NCBI GenBank assembly: GCA_037176725.1
Contig: JAZBRS010000059.1
Span: 7,489,001 to 7,553,000 of the forward strand
Source: Posidonia oceanica
Lineage: Eukaryota > Streptophyta > Magnoliopsida > Alismatales > Posidoniaceae
Direction: 5' to 3'
DNA: 64,000 nt
The notes under the pieces are model-generated. The model saw only the letters and a list, made by a program, of their open reading frames with translations, was not told where the DNA came from and made no database searches. Position 1 is the first letter of the stretch. Every line of letters begins with the position of its first letter. This document shows, piece by piece, positions 59,470 through 64,000 of this stretch. The translations under genes were made by a program, and so were the position numbers.

Positions 59470-62400
59470 TGTAGCGATCCCGTGGGTTTCGCGATCGTCC
59501 GTGGACGCTGCCAGAGCTCGCATGCACCGATCAGAAATCAGGTTCACTATTAGCGGGTGATCCGAGGAGGAAACTCGACTCAAAACACCGAAAACAGGGG
59601 CGAAAAGCAAAGGAAAAAAAGAAAGAAAAGACAAAAGGGAGTCGCCACCGTGTCTATTAAGTCAGGAGACAAGGAAAACCGGGGAAATGCATAAAAACAT
59701 GCAAAATCACACAAGAAGATGCAATGCAATGCCAATGCTATGTAAAGAAGATGTCTCGTGCCAAGGACGAGGGCAAAAGGGTCATTACGGGCCAGAGAAA
59801 GGGTAAGGACTCCTATTACGCACGGGGAAGGTGTTAGGCACCCCCGACACGCCCGAGGAATCGGTCTTTCTAGACTTACGCTCACTTTTGAGGGATAATG
59901 CATGCTTTGAATGCCTAAGTGCCATGAATGCTTGCTAAATGATATGCCTGAATGCTTAAATGCTGGGTATGCTGTGATTACATGCTCAAATGTGTGTTCT
60001 AAATGATGCGGTGCACAAGGAAAGCAAACGTGCAACCTATGTACTCAGCAGCGCTATCTGTGTTCTGAACAGGGCGAACCCTGGTTCGTGAGAACTCCAG
60101 GCAGTAAGCATCACTACCCTAATGCAAATGCAAGTGATTAAAACAAAACGGCGAGGAAAACCAAGCAGATGCAAGCGACATGTAAGGGAAAACAAGGGCT
60201 GGCCGCAAAACGATGTGAAAACAGGCGAAAGCAGATGCTGGCATGCAAAATGGTGCAAAAACAGGCTAAAGCAGATGCTGGCACGCAAAACAGTGCAAGA
60301 ATAGGCGCAAACAGATGCTGGCAGGCAAAACGGTACGAAAACAGGCGAAAACAGATACTGACACATAAAACGGTGCAAAGCGAAAGAAAACGGATGCGAG
60401 CATGCAAAACGGTGCAAAGGTGCAAGCGATATGCAAATAAAACAAAGCGGCACGCAAAACGATGCAATGCAAGAGAAAGCAAATGCGGGCACTCAAAACG
60501 ATGCATGCAATGCAAATGGGAATGCAATGGATGCTATGCAGTGTTCAGATGGGCTTATCTTGAGAATTTGAGGCCTGATTTGAGATAACTTTGATTTAAA
60601 TGAAGGATCATTCAACCAAGTAAACCTGGACAATTAGATCGTGGAAATCCAACAATCCGATTTAAAGTTATTCAGGAATCAAGTCAGAAGGCTCAAGGGC
60701 CATAAAAGGTAGGGGCCTAAGTGCAAATAGTCCCTAAGGGTGTGCAATGCAGGATGTATGCATGCAAAAGTGCTGAGGATGCTTGAATGGATGCAAAGAT
60801 GCAATGATTGATGACATGGGAATGCAAATGCATGCAAAAATGCAATGCAAGGACCTAAGTGTAATTTGGAAAAAGTACAGGGTCCTATGTGCAAAATGTC
60901 CCTAACTGTATGTGAAACAGGTCTAAATGCATGCAGAAATGATAAAGAAACCATGCATGAATGAATGCAAGGCTAAACAAGAGTTATGCATGCAAAAATG
61001 CAAGAATAGGACCTAAATGCAATGCAAAGAAGGCATGCAAACATGCAAAAGTTGAAAACTGGGTCCAATATGTAATTTTAGAAAACAATGGGACCTTAAA
61101 GCAATGCAATGAGGTTTAAAAATGCAAATTAAGTGATGTATGCATGCAAAATGGACTGATATGCAATTATGGTATTTTTCTGGGTTTTTATGCAATGCAA
61201 TATAGTTTAAATGCATTATTAAATGAAATCAGTTGATGCAAGGGCCTAGATGCAAATATTTTAAAAGCCAGGGGTGTGGATGCAATGCAGAAAAATAAAA
61301 CAGGACTTAAATGCATGTTGTGAATGGACCTATATGCAAATAAAATAAAGTGATGGGGTTTTGTGCAATGCAAATAAGTTTAAAAAAGCTACTGATTCAC
61401 AAAAGATGGACTTAAATGCAATTTTATAAACATACAGATGTTTAATGCAATGCAATATGGTTTTAATTGCATATTAAATGAGTTTTAAACCATGCGATGG
61501 ACTGATATGCAAATAAACATATTTTTTGGGTTTTTATGCAATGCAGTAAGATTAAACATGTAAGTTAAATGATTTTATCAACTGGCAGAGGACTAAATTG
61601 CAAATAAAATTAAATACAGGACTAAAATGTAATGCAGTATGATTCTAATGCAAATTAAATGATTTGAATACATGCTCTGGGCTGTTGTGCAATTAAATTA
61701 AAATGTTGGACTAAGATGCAATGCAATAAGATTTAATTGAAATTTAAATGATATGAATGCATGAACTAAGGACTGATATGCAAATAAAATTAAACAGGGG
61801 GCTTAAATGCAATGTAATAAAAAAACATGTGAATTAAATGATTTTTAACAACTGAAGGTGGACTAAAATGCAAATAAAATAAGTTGCACAAGTTAAATGT
61901 AATGTAATAAGATAAAAACAAGCATTTAAATGATTTTAATCAACTGCAGGAATTGAATGTAATAAAAATAAGTTACTGGACTGAAAATAAATGACATCAA
62001 ACACTTTTAAACTACAGCAGGACTGAAATGTAATAAAAATAAATAACATAAGTTAAATGCAATGCAATAAAGTTTAATTCAAACATTAAATGAAATTTAA
62101 ACTAGAACTGGATCTGTATGCAAATAAATAAAACTAACGGATTAAAATGTAATGCAATGCAAAGTTAATAAGCTAAGGAAAAATAAATCAAAACCTAAAC
62201 TTATGCAAATATAAAAAGATGGATGCACAGTAGTGGCCGCTGCTCGCCGCGGAGGAACCTCTGCGCTGGCGCTCCATGGGTCGACGCGGCACGGGCGGAG
62301 CTTGGGGAGGTTCGGAGAGGTGCGGCGGAGGTGCGGCAAGGTCCGATGGAGCGACGAGCGGTCTGGTGCGCTGCTTGGTCCGATTGCACCGGCGATCGGT

Positions 62401-64000
62401 GCCGGGGAAGGAGGCTCCAGCGAGGTCCGAAACGCACTACAAAGCTCGAAACGCGCGGAAGAAGGCATGGGGAGCAAGAGGGGAGTGAGGCGGAGCTGGT
62501 AGAGGGGTCAGTTACCTATTGGAGCGTGCGAGGAGGTCCGACGACCTCGGATGGCTTCTGTGATGGTGTAGCGAGGCGGAGGAGGCTTCAGAGGCGACGA
62601 TGGCGCGTAGGAGGGGTCCGGGCGAGATCGTGGAGGTGCGAAGCAGGTTTCGGAGGCGACGATGGTCCTTCTCCTCTCCTCCACACGCGGATAGCTGGAG
62701 TGGGTCTATTGCACGATAATTCTCTCTCCTCTCTCTCTCTATGGCTCTCACCGGAATGGCTCTTGCAGGTGGTCTTCTGGAGGCTTCGGAGGCGACGGGA
62801 GGGAGTGCTAGGGAAGGCTGTGTTGCGCTGGTGAGGGAGATGTTGCAGTGGTCTGAAGTGGGTGCTGTGGAGTTGCAGAGGTGCGTGTGGGTGTGTGGGG
62901 CATGGGTGAGATCTGGGAGGCTTTTGGGTGTGAGGGAGGTTGCTCCTGAGGTGAATTCTGGGTCTTCTGGAGGTGGAGAGGATCTAGGGGTGTGATGGGT
63001 GTTTGTGGTGCAGAGTGGAGGAAGAAGGAAGGCTCTGTGTTTTCTTTTTTTGGGTTCCTCCCCCTCCTCCCGTTCTAAGGTTGAAGATGGGTGTTGGTTT
63101 TGTTCTAGCTTGGCCACTTAAGTGAGGAGGCTGGCAGGGCATGGGTCTGGCTTGTTTGCAGGTGGTCCGTCGGCAATGGCAGAGGGTGGAGTGGTCTGGT
63201 GAGGAGGAAGAGGAGTGTAGGAGGAGCTGGAGTGTTGAGTGGTGGCTGTGGCTTGTGAGAGGCTTGTGAGTGCAGGTGATGGAGTGCTGCTGTGTTGGTT
63301 GGGTGTTGTGTGAGGCTTGTGAGTGCAGGCTTTTGAAGCAGAGGGAAAAGGAGGGAATCGTGTGCTGGGGAAAGGAAAAGAAAGAAGGAAAAAACAGAAG
63401 GAGAAGGAGGAAGGGAAACAGGCTGGCTGTGGGCTGAAAAAAAAAAAGAAAGAAAGAAAGAGGGGGAGAGATGGCAGTGGGCTTGGGCCTGTGGAAAAAA
63501 GAGGAAAAGAAGAGGGAAGGGAAGGAAAATGGAATGGGCTTTGGAAGAAGAAGAAAAATAAATAAAGGAAAAGGGAAAGGAAGGGAGGTGGATTGGGCTT
63601 TGGTGTTGGGTGAGGAATAAAAGGAGAGAAGAAAAGAAATGGGCAAGTGGGCTGGGCTTTGGAGAAAGAAAAGAGAGAAAGAAATAAAGAAAGGGGAGAA
63701 GAAAGAAAGAAGGAAAGAAAGGAGGAGAGAATGGGAAAGAGGAAATTAAAAAATCAAATAAGATGGAATAAAATAAAATAAAAATAAAAATAAAATAGAA
63801 TGAAGGAAGGAGAAGAAGTGAGGAGGAGCAAGAGTGGGCTGAGCCCACTGGGGAGCAAGAAAAGAAGGAGAAAGAGAGAGGATAAAGAGGAGAGAGAAAA
63901 GAATAATGAGGAGAGAGAAAAGGATAATGGCTTGGATTTGGAAGAAGTTTTGTGTGAGTACGTGACCTAGGATTTCTAGGGTCTGACCTAGGGTTTAACC
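59470..64000 (-). mobile_element. Tat/Ogre-type LTR, partial at the window edge
   Basis: On the minus strand the LTR ends at 59470 (reverse of TGTAGCGATCCCGTGG). It shares with the other two Tat-type LTRs the GGGGGTGCCTAACACCTTCC block (reverse, about 59829-59848), a GTGGCGACTCC(C) look-alike (59637-59648), a GCAAAACGGTGC array, and spaced TGCAATGCAA motifs (60700-62170). It also shares a GC-rich block (62220-63300) and a purine-rich outer part. No PBS follows at the low-coordinate side; MULE sequence does. It is therefore a solo LTR or the 3' LTR of an element beyond 64000. ORFs inside are not credible genes. Confidence 0.8.
60165..60520 (-). repeat. Tandem array in the right-hand LTR, ~40-bp unit
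   Basis: CAGATGCTGGCA recurs at 60232, 60272 and 60312 (40-bp period). Each unit carries GCAAAA(C/T)(G/A)GTGC and a GGCGAAAACAG-like spacer. The same core occurs in the 30-bp arrays of the other two Tat-type LTRs. Confidence 0.8.

Noticed and set aside
63105..63848. 247-codon Phe/Leu/Ser/Pro-rich minus-strand ORF resembling a membrane protein
   Set aside because: Translation of the pyrimidine-rich outer zone of a Tat-type LTR; low complexity explains the hydrophobic runs.

Overview
The window is intergenic chromatin of a flowering plant. It is built almost entirely from transposable elements nested inside one another. Evidence for a plant host: Ty3/gypsy Tat-type and Ty1/copia Sirevirus-type retrotransposons, a RICESLEEPER-type hAT transposase, a MuDR-type MULE transposase with GT-AG introns, and plant-only accessory domains. 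I cannot name the species. I see no ordinary single-copy host gene, no tRNA or rRNA gene and no CRISPR array.

Layout. 1-2937: the 5' part of a minus-strand gypsy element (broken gag, leader, putative PBS, LTR remnant), cut off at the left edge. 2938-25845: a decayed hAT element whose transposase exon is split twice. The first split is a 1.55-kb solo LTR (3520-5069, TSD TGAAG). The second is an 18.5-kb Sirevirus copia element (5951-24482, TSD ATGCA). The Sirevirus was itself hit by a 3.05-kb solo LTR in gag (7664-10710, TSD AAATA) and by a 6.07-kb Tat-type solo LTR in its 3' LTR (17701-23765, minus). 25846-28144: AT-rich spacer with a GRF zinc-finger fragment and a short tandem duplication. 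28145-55021: a complete 26.9-kb Tat/Ogre-type element (TSD CTTAC) with 5.9- and 6.0-kb LTRs, an Arg-type PBS, a PPT and an uninterrupted 2876-residue Gag-Pol. It also has an accessory ORF between pol and the 3' LTR and two tandem arrays. 55027-55440: a minisatellite. 55480-59469: a minus-strand MULE transposase pseudogene split by a Sirevirus-type solo LTR (57659-58857, TSD TTAAG). 59470-64000: a third Tat-type LTR, minus strand, running off the right edge.

How it fits together. The 26.9-kb element is the young, probably autonomous component: its LTRs differ by one 90-bp repeat unit, three tiny indels and, by eye, only a few tens of substitutions. Its domain order is Gag, CxxH knuckle, protease, G-patch-like motif, long low-complexity linker, RT, degenerate RNase H, archaeal-type RNase H, integrase. 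Everything else is decayed or reduced to solo LTRs, so unequal or intra-element recombination has been active here.

The features I find least explained are: the frameshifted DUF7745-like ORF placed 3' of pol; LTR arrays sharing a GCAAAACGGTGC core but with different periods; a 12-bp PBS look-alike inside the LTR; a promoter-like module in front of the intact Sirevirus accessory ORF; and three perfect 14-bp palindromes spaced exactly 66 bp apart in a solo LTR.
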